From NCBI GenBank assembly GCA_008933615.1, contig WBUR01000014.1:17020-81019 (forward strand): DNA of 64,000 bases. The letters are read 5' to 3'. Source of the DNA: a bacterium (GTDB lineage: Bacteria > CLD3 > SB21). The position numbers were made by a program, and so were the translations under genes. Of the stretch, positions 43,843-51,831 are shown piece by piece (the stretch's first letter is position 1; the number at the start of each line of letters is the position of its first letter). Under the pieces are notes generated by a model. The model was not told where the DNA came from and did not search any database. It worked only from the letters and a program-made list of their open reading frames with translations.

Positions 43843-45450
43843 ATGATCACAAGAAAACTTTCATTTATCCTATCGGCTTGCATCGCCGTATGGAGCCTCT
43901 CATGCGGACCTGAGAAAAAAACAAATACGGTAAGCGACGACGCTAAACCGGAATACGGAGGAACATTTATTTATGCTAAGAACGGTCCTCCAATCACGCT
44001 TGATCCCGCGCTCACGAAAGAAACGGAGTCAACCGTCATCGCGGACAATATTTTTGACGGCTTGGTACAGCAGCGCGCCGGGAAAATCGCAATCGATCCA
44101 TGCCTTGCAAAATCATGGGATATCTCCAAAGACGGAAAAATATATACATTCCATTTACGAAATGGCGTCAAATTTCATGACGGCACTCCTTTCACGGCAG
44201 GCTCCGTTCTGTTCTCGTTCGATCGACAGGGCAACCCCAAACATCCTTTTCACGGCAAGGCCGATTTTGATTTCTGGCGGAGTTTTAATATGGATAATAT
44301 CATCAAGAGCATTAAAGCGCCGGATGACTCCACAATAATATTTACACTGACAAGCCCGGATGCAACGTTCCTTAATATTCTATCCATGAACTTTCTTCAG
44401 ATAATCAGTCCGGAGGCAATGAAAAAATTCGGCGCCGATGCGTACAAGAACCCGGTTGGAACCGGCGCATTCAAATTTGTAAGCTGGAGCGATGACGGAA
44501 GCGTGGTGACGGTGGCAAATGAGCATTATTGGAACGGCAGACCGTATCTCGATACGCTGATATTCAAGCCCTTTCCCGATGCGCGTAAGCGCTGGCAAGC
44601 TCTTAAAGAAGGCGCAGTCAGTATGATGAGCGTCCCGGATCAGGCCGATCTGGCAGAGATACAGAATACCGCTGGAGTAAAATCTTCGCAACAACCCGGG
44701 GTCAATGTCGCATACCTTGCGATGAATATGAATAAGAAGCCGTTTGATGATTTGAAAGTTCGCCAGGCGATCGTGTATGCCATCGACCGGGAAAAACTGG
44801 TAAAAGCTGTCCTGTCACAACTCGGTCGGCCGGCCAAAAATCCAATCCCTCCAAATCTGCTGGGTTACAATGAAGAAATTCGCTTCACTCCCTTCGATCC
44901 TGCAAAGGCTAAACAGCTTCTTACGGAAGCCGGTTTTCCGAACGGGTTCAAGAGTTCGCTCTGGACATTGCCCGTTTCACGCGAATATATGCCTAATGGA
45001 AAACTTGCCGCTGAACTTATCCAGGCCGATCTGAAAGCGGTGGGAATTGAAACCGAAATAATCATACCGGAATTTCAGGAATATCTGAGACGTCGCGGCA
45101 ATGGCGAGCATGAACTGCTTATCTCCGGATGGGTTGGCGATGTTCCCGATCCGCATTTCTTTTTCTATCCATTGCTTGATAAGGTGAGCGCCGAACAACG
45201 GCCATCGAATAATGCGGCATTTTACAAAAGCCAGGAAATGCACGACCTGATCGTCAAAGGAAAAGAAACTTTCGATCCGGTGGAGAGAAGCAATATTTAC
45301 AAGAAGGCTTGTGAGGTTTTTAATAAAGACCTGCCGTGGTTTACGATAGCGCATGCCGTCGCCATCGTTCCGATGCGCGACCACGTGATGAATTTTCTCA
45401 TGCACGCAAGTTCCGTTAGAAAATTCGACAAAGTCTGGCTTAAAAAATAG
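43843..45450 (+). CDS. peptide ABC transporter substrate-binding lipoprotein 2
   Basis: A 535-residue paralogue of the neighbours on both sides, with lipobox 'SLSC' and the same order of motifs ('YAKNGPPITLDPALTKETES', 'VKFHDGTPFTAGSVLFSFDR', 'PAKNPIPPNLLGYNEEIRF'). It starts 36 nt after gene 1. Pocket-region segments differ: 'PDARKRWQALKEGAVSMMSV' replaces the shorter version in gene 1, and gene 3 has the related 'DGHQRWLELKAG'. Genes 2 and 3 are thus closer to each other than to gene 1. Differences in this region could change ligand choice. About 240 nt of non-coding DNA with a small AGCATG/CATGCT hairpin separate it from gene 3. Confidence 0.93.
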   Translation: MITRKLSFILSACIAVWSLSCGPEKKTNTVSDDAKPEYGGTFIYAKNGPPITLDPALTKETESTVIADNIFDGLVQQRAGKIAIDPCLAKSWDISKDGKIYTFHLRNGVKFHDGTPFTAGSVLFSFDRQGNPKHPFHGKADFDFWRSFNMDNIIKSIKAPDDSTIIFTLTSPDATFLNILSMNFLQIISPEAMKKFGADAYKNPVGTGAFKFVSWSDDGSVVTVANEHYWNGRPYLDTLIFKPFPDARKRWQALKEGAVSMMSVPDQADLAEIQNTAGVKSSQQPGVNVAYLAMNMNKKPFDDLKVRQAIVYAIDREKLVKAVLSQLGRPAKNPIPPNLLGYNEEIRFTPFDPAKAKQLLTEAGFPNGFKSSLWTLPVSREYMPNGKLAAELIQADLKAVGIETEIIIPEFQEYLRRRGNGEHELLISGWVGDVPDPHFFFYPLLDKVSAEQRPSNNAAFYKSQEMHDLIVKGKETFDPVERSNIYKKACEVFNKDLPWFTIAHAVAIVPMRDHVMNFLMHASSVRKFDKVWLKK

Positions 45451-45687
45451 CCGGTAACCGTTAAGCCGCAAATGGTCACAAATTTTTACAAAGAAAAAAA
45501 GTCTGTTTAATAGCATGTATGTCATGCTGTGCCTGTCGAAGTGTTATAAGTAAATGGACTTTTTCTTCAACTTCTGTTCTTAAATAATTCATATGTGAAT
45601 CTGTGGCAGTTCTATTTTAGTTCGGAACTACCGTGCTCTCACTGCAACTTATTTGTGCGGTTCGATTATTCAGAAAGGAGAAGCGTC

Positions 45688-47301
45688 TTGAAACATCAAA
45701 CATTTTATCAATGGATTTTTATCTGCACGATCGGTTTATCGCTAATCGGCTGCGGGGGAGAAAAAAAAGATTCAGCCTCCGGCGATAATTCCAAACCGGA
45801 ATACGGCGGCACGTTGATCTACGCGAAGAACGGCCCGCCGATCTCGCTCGATCCTGCCGCAACAAAAGAAACTGAATCGTCGGTCATTGTTGCCAGCATT
45901 TTCGATGGGCTCGTAGAACAACAAGCAGGTAAAGCGGCGATAAATCCTGCACTGGCAAAATCATGGAATATTTCAAAGGACGGTTTGACTTACACATTCA
46001 ATCTCCGATCCGGAGTCACTTTCCATGACGGCACGCCTTTCAACGCCGATGCGGTATTGTTCAGTTTTAACAGGCAAAAAGACCCAAAACATCCCGGATA
46101 TACTACGCGGGACGCATTTGAATACTGGAAAAATTTCGATATGGATAAAGTGGTGAGAACTATAGCCGCAGTTAACGATTCGACGGTTGAGTTCAAATTA
46201 AGCAAACCGGATGCGACCTTTTTGAATTTGCTCACGATCAATTTTGCCGCGATCGTCAGTCCTGAAGCAGTTAAAAAATACAAAAATGATTTTTATAAAA
46301 ATCCCGTCGGAACGGGCGCATTTAAATTTTCAAGCTGGAATGACGACGGATCGGTGGTATGCGTCGCATTTGAAAATTTCATGAACGGCCGGCCTTATGC
46401 AGATACGTTGGTTTTTAAACCCATTTCTGACGGCCATCAGCGGTGGCTGGAATTGAAAGCGGGCACTGTGAATATGATGTCTACGCCGGGACAAGCCGAT
46501 CTTGCAGAAATTGAAAATACATCCGGCGTCAAAATGGCAAAGCAGCACGGCATCAATGTCGCGTACCTGGCGATGAATATGAGCAAAAAACCTTTTACGG
46601 ATCTGCGTGTTCGCCAGGCTATCGTTTATGCAATCAATCGTGAACACTTGGTCAAAGAAGTGTACGGCCAACTCGGCCGCGCTGCAAAAAACCCCATTCC
46701 GCCGGTGTTACTTGGGTATAACGAAGAGATCCGATTTACGCCATATAATCCGGAGAAATCCAAAGAACTTCTGAAAGAGGCTGGGTTCCCGAATGGCTTT
46801 AAAACCAAACTCCTGAGCTTACCTATCGTACGAGAATATATGCCCAACGGACAGCTGACAGCTGAATTCATTCAAAAGGAATTAAAAGCCGTCGGCATTG
46901 AAGTGGAAATCGTGTCGTACGAATGGAAAGAAGTTCTTGCCCGGCGGGAGCGTGGTGAACATGAACTCGCGTTAGCCGGCTGGGTCGGCGATGCGCCCGA
47001 TCCGCATTTCTTTTTCTTCCCGTTATTGGACAAGGTAAATGCAAAAAATGTGGGATCGACTAATGCCGCATCATACAAAAGCGAAGAAATGCACAACCTT
47101 ATTGAAAAAGGAAAGATTACATTTGAGCCCGTGGAACGAAGCAATGTATACAAAAAAGCATGTGAAATTTTCAATAAAGATCTTCCGTGGTTCACTATAG
47201 CCCATTCGGTTTCGATCGTTCCTATGCGTGATAACGTCATGGATTTCGTTCTGCATTCCAGTTCGGTCAGAAAATTTGACAAAGTATGGTTAAAAAAATA
47301 A
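45688..47301 (+). CDS. peptide ABC transporter substrate-binding lipoprotein 3 (TTG start)
   Basis: A 537-residue third paralogue. I place the start at TTG 45688, 7 nt after AAAGGAG, because the signal sequence and lipobox (SLIGC) then line up with genes 1 and 2; the frame is open upstream to 45595 but adds no signal-like sequence. Motifs match the family ('YAKNGPPISLDPAATKETES', 'AKNPIPPVLLGYNEEIRF', 'WVGDAPDPHFFFFPLLDK'). It is closest to gene 2. The C-terminal 'LHSSSVRKFDKVWLKK' also has a decayed duplicate directly downstream. Confidence 0.93.
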   Translation: MKHQTFYQWIFICTIGLSLIGCGGEKKDSASGDNSKPEYGGTLIYAKNGPPISLDPAATKETESSVIVASIFDGLVEQQAGKAAINPALAKSWNISKDGLTYTFNLRSGVTFHDGTPFNADAVLFSFNRQKDPKHPGYTTRDAFEYWKNFDMDKVVRTIAAVNDSTVEFKLSKPDATFLNLLTINFAAIVSPEAVKKYKNDFYKNPVGTGAFKFSSWNDDGSVVCVAFENFMNGRPYADTLVFKPISDGHQRWLELKAGTVNMMSTPGQADLAEIENTSGVKMAKQHGINVAYLAMNMSKKPFTDLRVRQAIVYAINREHLVKEVYGQLGRAAKNPIPPVLLGYNEEIRFTPYNPEKSKELLKEAGFPNGFKTKLLSLPIVREYMPNGQLTAEFIQKELKAVGIEVEIVSYEWKEVLARRERGEHELALAGWVGDAPDPHFFFFPLLDKVNAKNVGSTNAASYKSEEMHNLIEKGKITFEPVERSNVYKKACEIFNKDLPWFTIAHSVSIVPMRDNVMDFVLHSSSVRKFDKVWLKK

Positions 47302-47321
47302 AATGGGAAGGTGAACACATT

Positions 47322-47446
47322 AAAGACTTTCCGTGGTTACTATCGCACATTAGGTGTCGATTGTTCCGATACGCGATGATCTCATGGATTTTCAGATGCA
47401 TTCCAGTTCCATTCGAAAATTCGGAAAAGTGCGGTGGAATAAGTTA
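47322..47446 (+). pseudogene. decayed C-terminal fragment of a fourth substrate-binding protein
   Basis: About 125 nt matching the last 40 codons of the upstream paralogue. Read with one frame correction it gives KDFPW, then TIAH, a TAG stop, VSIVPIRDDLMDFQMHSSSIRKFGKV. The parent has KDLPWFTIAHSVSIVPMRDNVMD and HSSSVRKFDKV. One base is lost in 'CCGTGGTTACT' and the in-frame stop follows after four codons. It is the remnant of a tandem array that was longer, or of a partial duplication. Confidence 0.85.
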
Positions 47447-47517
47447 ATCACATTTAGGGTTGACTCTCGCTTGTTTTTTTTATACTTTTGCTCCCATTTC
47501 GAATAATATAAGGGATT

Positions 47518-48405
47518 ATGAAAAATAAGTCGACGGTTATACTTTTAGCGTTTTTCGTTTTTTGCTTTGTTTCCATGCTCCTGTTTATGGTATTCAAATT
47601 TATTAAACCGGATGTTAGTTTTGGACGAAAGATTGCGTTGATCGAATTAGAAGGCACGATCGTGGATTCACGCGACATTGTGCGCCAATTCAAAAAATAC
47701 CGTGACGACAGTTCCGTGGAAGCTATTGTATTTAGAATTGAAAGTCCAGGCGGGGGCATAACGCCGTCGCAGGAAATTTTTGATATGGTCAAGAAAACGC
47801 GCGCATCGGGAAAACCCGTCATCGTTTCTATGGGAAGTGTCGCGGCGTCCGGCGGATATTATGTAGCTTGTCCGGCGGATACCATAGTTGCGAATCCGGG
47901 AACAATCACCGGCAGTATCGGCGTGATTATTCAGTATCCGAATGTGGATAAACTACTGGAAAAAGTAGGCGTGAAATTCACCACCATCAAAAGCGGACAA
48001 TTCAAGGATGCCTTGAGCCCGTACCGCGACATGACGAAGGCCGAAGAAAATTATTTGCAAAATTTTGTGATGAATGCATATAGCCAATTTGTGGTCGCGG
48101 TTTCAACTGAAAGAGGTCTGGATACCGCCTACGTGCGTGAATATGCCGACGGCAGGGTCTATACGGGCGAGCAAGCGAAAGAGCTTAAGTTCGTCGATGT
48201 GCTCGGAACTTACGACGACGCCATTATGATCGCAGCCGCTAAAGTAGGTATTCCCGGTACTCCGGAAGTGGTCAAGGAAAAAAAATACAAACCGTCATTT
48301 TTTGATATCCTGTTTGACGATGATGCCGCGTCTAAAATCGAATCGGTGATCTCCTTACCGGAATTTAAAAGTTACCCGGTCGTGAGCTACAAATACGGAT
48401 TTTAA
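47518..48405 (+). CDS. sppA: signal peptide peptidase SppA, short (36K) type
   Basis: A 295-residue membrane-anchored serine protease that clears cleaved signal peptides. The N-terminal anchor is at about 8-28. The nucleophile Ser lies in 'GSVAASGGYYVACPAD' and the general-base Lys in 'IKSGQFKDALSPYRDMT', the short-type arrangement with both in one domain. 'IESPGGGITPSQEI' forms the oxyanion region. A second, longer SppA-like protein is at 13480, so the window has both types. The HU-family gene starts on the base after its stop codon. Confidence 0.95.
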   Translation: MKNKSTVILLAFFVFCFVSMLLFMVFKFIKPDVSFGRKIALIELEGTIVDSRDIVRQFKKYRDDSSVEAIVFRIESPGGGITPSQEIFDMVKKTRASGKPVIVSMGSVAASGGYYVACPADTIVANPGTITGSIGVIIQYPNVDKLLEKVGVKFTTIKSGQFKDALSPYRDMTKAEENYLQNFVMNAYSQFVVAVSTERGLDTAYVREYADGRVYTGEQAKELKFVDVLGTYDDAIMIAAAKVGIPGTPEVVKEKKYKPSFFDILFDDDAASKIESVISLPEFKSYPVVSYKYGF

Positions 48406-48693
48406 ATGAATCTGACCAAAGCCGAAATAGTCACCAAAGTTGCCGCCGCCGTCGGACTGACGAAGATCGAAACGGAGGCCGTGATCAACGGCTTCATCGT
48501 TGCAATTAATGATTCGCTGAAAGAAGGCAACGAGATCGAAATTCGCGGACTTGGCAGTTTTCGCATTATCGAGCGCCAGCCGCGTTTGGCGCGGAACCCA
48601 AAAACCGGAGGCAAGGTACAATTGCCCAAACGGCGCGTTCCCCAGTTTCGTCCGTCAAAAGACCTGCGTAAGGCTGTTAATGTAAAAAAATAG
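48406..48693 (+). CDS. HU/IHF family DNA-binding protein
   Basis: A 95-residue nucleoid protein that bends DNA. It starts with 'MNLTKAEIVTKVAAAVGLTK', has the central 'EIEIRGLGSFRIIERQPR' strand and the beta-arm 'ARNPKTGGKVQLPKRRVPQF', which holds the intercalating Pro region. The C-terminus is 'SKDLRKAVNVKK'. The 'GLGSF' and arm sequences lean towards the IHF side of the family, but a generic HU is equally possible. It starts on the base after the sppA stop, so the two are translated together. Confidence 0.93.
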   Translation: MNLTKAEIVTKVAAAVGLTKIETEAVINGFIVAINDSLKEGNEIEIRGLGSFRIIERQPRLARNPKTGGKVQLPKRRVPQFRPSKDLRKAVNVKK

Positions 48694-48742
48694 AATATAG
48701 ATTTATTATTAAACAACTCAATCACTCGAAAGGAGATCTCGC

Positions 48743-48838
48743 ATGCCCTGCGGAAGAAAAAGAAAAAGAAGAAAAATGGCAACGCATAAACGCAAAAAAA
48801 GATTACGCCGCGATCGTCATAAGAAAAAAAATCGCTAA
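48743..48838 (+). CDS. tiny basic AURKAIP1/COX24-like protein (31 aa)
   Basis: A 31-residue very basic peptide, MPCGRKRKRRKMATHKRKKR followed by LRRDRHKKKNR. AAGGAG lies 7-8 nt before the ATG and a strong terminator follows, so the gene is real. It matches the short AURKAIP1/COX24-domain proteins annotated across Bacteroidota-like genomes and resembles tiny ribosomal proteins such as mycobacterial bS22. A ribosome-bound role is therefore likely but inferred. It falls below normal gene-finding length limits. Confidence 0.85.
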   Translation: MPCGRKRKRRKMATHKRKKRLRRDRHKKKNR

Positions 48839-48863
48839 TCTCATATAATATTCGTTACCTTCA

Positions 48864-48896
48864 AGTCCCGCTCCAAAAAAGCGGGACTCATTTTTT
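48864..48896 (+). terminator. terminator after the mini-gene
   Basis: AGTCCCGC (48864-48871) pairs with GCGGGACT (48881-48888), then CATTTTTT. Confidence 0.9.
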
Positions 48897-48965
48897 ATGT
48901 TATCGGTTGAGTTCTAAGTTTACCGAAGGCTCGAAAAAATTTTTCTTTATAGCTGATACCGGTCT

Positions 48966-49694
48966 ATGCGAAACATTAAAATTGTTATCGAATACGATGG
49001 CACTAATTTTAACGGATGGCAGTTCCAGCCGCACCATCGTTCCGTACAGGGCGAGCTCCAGCGCGCCGTGAAACAGATTACGGGTGAGCAAGTTACCGTT
49101 GAAGGCGCCGGTCGTACCGATACAGGCGTGCATGCGCGGGGTCAGGTTGGAAATTTTAAGATCGAAAAAGAAATGGGACTGCCTGAACTGATAAAGGGAC
49201 TGAATGCCGTTCTTCCTGACGATGTGCGGATCAAATCAATAAATGAAGCGGACATGAATTTCCATTCGCGATTTTCTGCTAAAGAAAGACGATATAAATA
49301 CTACATAGCACAAAACCCTATTTCTATTGGACGTCAATATTACTGGTATTATCCGCACGAATTGGATTTTGAGATTATGAAATCGGCATGTAATCTTTTG
49401 ATCGGTCAAAAAAATTTCCGGTCGTTTTGCTTATCAAAGGCGGAGGTGAGTCATTACATTTGCGAAGTGCGCAAAGCCGAATGGTATGAAAAAGACGGGG
49501 TTAAGTTATTCGAGATTCACGCCAATCGGTTTCTGCACAACATGGTTAGAACAATAGTGGGAACTTTCGTTAACTTAGGCCGAGAAAGAATCACCTATGA
49601 CGATCTCGTAGCCATCATGGAAAAAGAAGACCGCCGCGTTGCCGGATTTTCGGCACCGGCGGAAGGTTTGTGTCTGGAAGAGGTGGTGTATTGA
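48966..49694 (+). CDS. truA: tRNA pseudouridine synthase A
   Basis: Makes pseudouridine at positions 38-40 of the tRNA anticodon arm. The 242-residue length is normal. The catalytic Asp lies in 'GAGRTDTGVHARGQV'; 'YDGTNFNGWQFQP' opens the fold and 'ANRFLHNMVRTIVGTFVNLGR' forms the conserved second motif. It follows the mini-gene terminator, so it has its own start signal. The following carA gene converges on it. Confidence 0.96.
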   Translation: MRNIKIVIEYDGTNFNGWQFQPHHRSVQGELQRAVKQITGEQVTVEGAGRTDTGVHARGQVGNFKIEKEMGLPELIKGLNAVLPDDVRIKSINEADMNFHSRFSAKERRYKYYIAQNPISIGRQYYWYYPHELDFEIMKSACNLLIGQKNFRSFCLSKAEVSHYICEVRKAEWYEKDGVKLFEIHANRFLHNMVRTIVGTFVNLGRERITYDDLVAIMEKEDRRVAGFSAPAEGLCLEEVVY

Positions 49695-49737
49695 AAAAGA
49701 AAGATCCGGTTGCTAAGTAAACCTATAAGGCTCACTG

Positions 49738-50865
49738 CTACGCGAAATCCTCAATACTGTCCATGAATTTATTGAAAAGATAATCACTATCGTGCGGGCC
49801 AGGAGACGCCTCGGGATGGTATTGCACGGAGAAGATAGGCAGTTCTTTATGGCGAAATCCTTCGAGCGTACCGTCGTATAAATTGAAATGCGTAAGCTCG
49901 ATCTCTCTTTCATTCAGCGATTTGGGGTCTACGGTAAAACCGTGATTTTGGGACGTAATCTCGATCACGCCGGTTTCCAGATTCTTCACCGGATGATTTG
50001 CCCCGCGATGACCAAACTTGAGTTTGTACGTGTGAGCGCCCAATGCGATACCGGCTAATTGTTGACCGAGACAGATCCCGAAAATCGGTTTCTTGCCGAT
50101 AAGTTTTTTAATTTCAGGAATGACGTAATCCACGGCCTCCGGATCGCCGGGCCCATTGGACAAGAATACGCCGTCAGGATTGATCTTTAGAATTTCTTCC
50201 GCTTTCGTTTTCGATGGAAAAACATGCAACTTACATCCGCGCTCAACCAATTTTCGGAGAATATTCCGCTTCACACCGAAATCATAAACCGCGATCGTGT
50301 ACTTATTCTCCTTCGTAACATTTTCAAGAAATTGCCAGTCTCTGCCATTAGGCTCATTCCATGTGTATGCCTTCTTACACGTCACTTCATCCACCAGATT
50401 CGCGCCCATCATGCTCGGTGATCGTTTCACCTTTTCAAGCAAACCCGGGACATCTAGATCTTTGGTGGAAATGATCGCGCGCATGGCGCCGCTATTGCGT
50501 ATGTGCCGCGTGATCGCCCTCGTGTCCAGACCCTCGACGCCCATGATATTGTGACTTTTCAATAAAGAATCCAGCGAAGTGCCCGAGCGCCAATTCGATG
50601 GATAGGTACAGAGTTCTTTAACTATAAATGCCTTGACTTGGGGTTTATCCGATTCGAAATCCTCTTCGCAAATTCCGTAATTACCGATCAGCGGATAGGT
50701 CATCACGATCATCTGTCCGCAATACGACGGATCGGATAATATCTCCTGATATCCGGTCATACTGGTATTGAATACGATCTCTCCTGTTGTCTCGCCTTCC
50801 GCTCCAAATGAAAAACAATCGTATGTTTTTCCATCTTCTAATACCAGTCTAGCTTTGATTCTCAT
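49738..50865 (-). CDS. carA: carbamoyl-phosphate synthase small subunit
   Basis: The glutaminase subunit that feeds ammonia to CarB for arginine and pyrimidine synthesis. The 375-residue protein has the family N-terminal domain ('ALVLEDG'-like start, 'GEIVFNTSMTGYQEILSDPSY') and a class I amidotransferase domain with the nucleophile in 'GICLGQQLAG' and the His/Glu pair in 'YHPEASPGPHD'. No carB or other pyrimidine gene is near, so the subunits are split in this genome. Upstream lies a 234-nt gap containing an inverted repeat. Confidence 0.96.
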   Translation of the reverse strand: MRIKARLVLEDGKTYDCFSFGAEGETTGEIVFNTSMTGYQEILSDPSYCGQMIVMTYPLIGNYGICEEDFESDKPQVKAFIVKELCTYPSNWRSGTSLDSLLKSHNIMGVEGLDTRAITRHIRNSGAMRAIISTKDLDVPGLLEKVKRSPSMMGANLVDEVTCKKAYTWNEPNGRDWQFLENVTKENKYTIAVYDFGVKRNILRKLVERGCKLHVFPSKTKAEEILKINPDGVFLSNGPGDPEAVDYVIPEIKKLIGKKPIFGICLGQQLAGIALGAHTYKLKFGHRGANHPVKNLETGVIEITSQNHGFTVDPKSLNEREIELTHFNLYDGTLEGFRHKELPIFSVQYHPEASPGPHDSDYLFNKFMDSIEDFA

Positions 50866-50981
50866 TCTGCTTTTTTGATTTTATCGTTTAAGGAATTAAT
50901 TATAACTACTTCAGATATTCTGATTTCTTTTAGTTCATCAAGGGATAATTCGAATCAACATAGAAATTAAAATCAGAAAAC

Positions 50982-51066
50982 ACCGATGTCATTCTGTAGG
51001 AATCTTTTTTCGTTGCAACTTGCGACCTATGATTTGAAAAGATTCTTGCTGAATGACACGATCGGT
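50982..51066. repeat. imperfect inverted-repeat element
   Basis: ACCGAT, GTCATTC and AATCTTTT on the left (50982-51008) face AAAAGATTC, GAATGAC and ATCGGT on the right (51037-51066). The shared core TGTCATTCTG...GAATCTT is of the REP-like type often found between genes. It fills most of the gap between carA and the GDPD gene and has no coding capacity. Confidence 0.65.
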
Positions 51067-51099
51067 AATTTAGACTGACGGCTGAGCAGTTACAAAAAA

Positions 51100-51831
51100 T
51101 CAGCGTAAGACCTGTCTGGCTAAATTCGGAAAGTCGGTGATTACGCCGTCCACGTTAAATTTTTTCATCCTTAGCAGTTCCGTTTCGGTATTAACGGTCC
51201 ACGGGAAAACGGTACAGCCGGATTCGCGCGCCTTCTCAAGCAGTGCGTCCGTAATACCGTTGTAATTGGGGTGCCAGGAATCGACAATCAGCCCTTTCGC
51301 CAGGCGCTGATTCAAGCGTGGCATACGTTTTTCATAAATAAAACCGGTTCGCAGCGTCGGGTCCACTTTCTGGATTTTTTTTATAACAAGCGGATTGAAG
51401 GACGAAATGATGACCTTTCTTTGCAGTCCGAATTTATAGATTAATTCCACAACCCGTTTCTCGATTTTTCCCCTGAGCGGCATTTCGCTTTTGATTTCAA
51501 TATTGATGAAGACCGAAGTGTGTTTATACAGCTCCAGTACGTCGGACAGGGATGGAATATACGTTTCCACCGTATCACTTTTAAGTTTGATCTTTTGAAG
51601 GTCGGATAATTTCTTGCTTCGCACCATACCGCGGCCACCTTCTGTCAAACGCTCCAAGCGGATATCATGAAAAACCACCAGTTCTTTGTCTTTCGTGAGA
51701 CGCACATCCAACTCTACGCCGTCATAACCTTCTTCCAAAACCGCATTAAAGCCCGGAATCGAATTCTCCGGATAGCCTGAATACGTAACGCCGCGATGAG
51801 CAATGATCAGAATTTTTTTTGAGGAGGGCAT
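51100..51831 (-). CDS. glycerophosphodiester phosphodiesterase
   Basis: A 243-residue GDPD that splits glycerophosphodiesters into an alcohol and glycerol-3-phosphate. The N-terminal 'IIAHRGVTYSGYPENSIPGF' holds the catalytic His and Arg. 'DGVELDVRLTKDKELVVFHD' holds the metal ligands Glu/Asp and the second His. 'FINIEIKSE' and 'VFPWTVNTE' complete the barrel. No signal peptide is seen, so it acts in the cytoplasm (UgpQ-like). Its start overlaps the bshA stop by one base, so it is translated together with the bacillithiol gene. Confidence 0.93.
   Translation of the reverse strand: MPSSKKILIIAHRGVTYSGYPENSIPGFNAVLEEGYDGVELDVRLTKDKELVVFHDIRLERLTEGGRGMVRSKKLSDLQKIKLKSDTVETYIPSLSDVLELYKHTSVFINIEIKSEMPLRGKIEKRVVELIYKFGLQRKVIISSFNPLVIKKIQKVDPTLRTGFIYEKRMPRLNQRLAKGLIVDSWHPNYNGITDALLEKARESGCTVFPWTVNTETELLRMKKFNVDGVITDFPNLARQVLR

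Noticed and set aside
45480..45570. Possible terminator or repeat between binding-protein genes 2 and 3
   Set aside because: A short AGCATG/CATGCT hairpin and loosely matching outer arms are present, but nothing convincing.
42193..47301. Idea that the three binding proteins are nickel-specific
   Set aside because: Nothing in the pocket segments separates nickel from peptide binders, and no urease or hydrogenase genes are present.
47454..47822. Minus-strand frame over the start of sppA
   Set aside because: Antisense to a complete SppA with anchor and catalytic motifs; no supporting signals.
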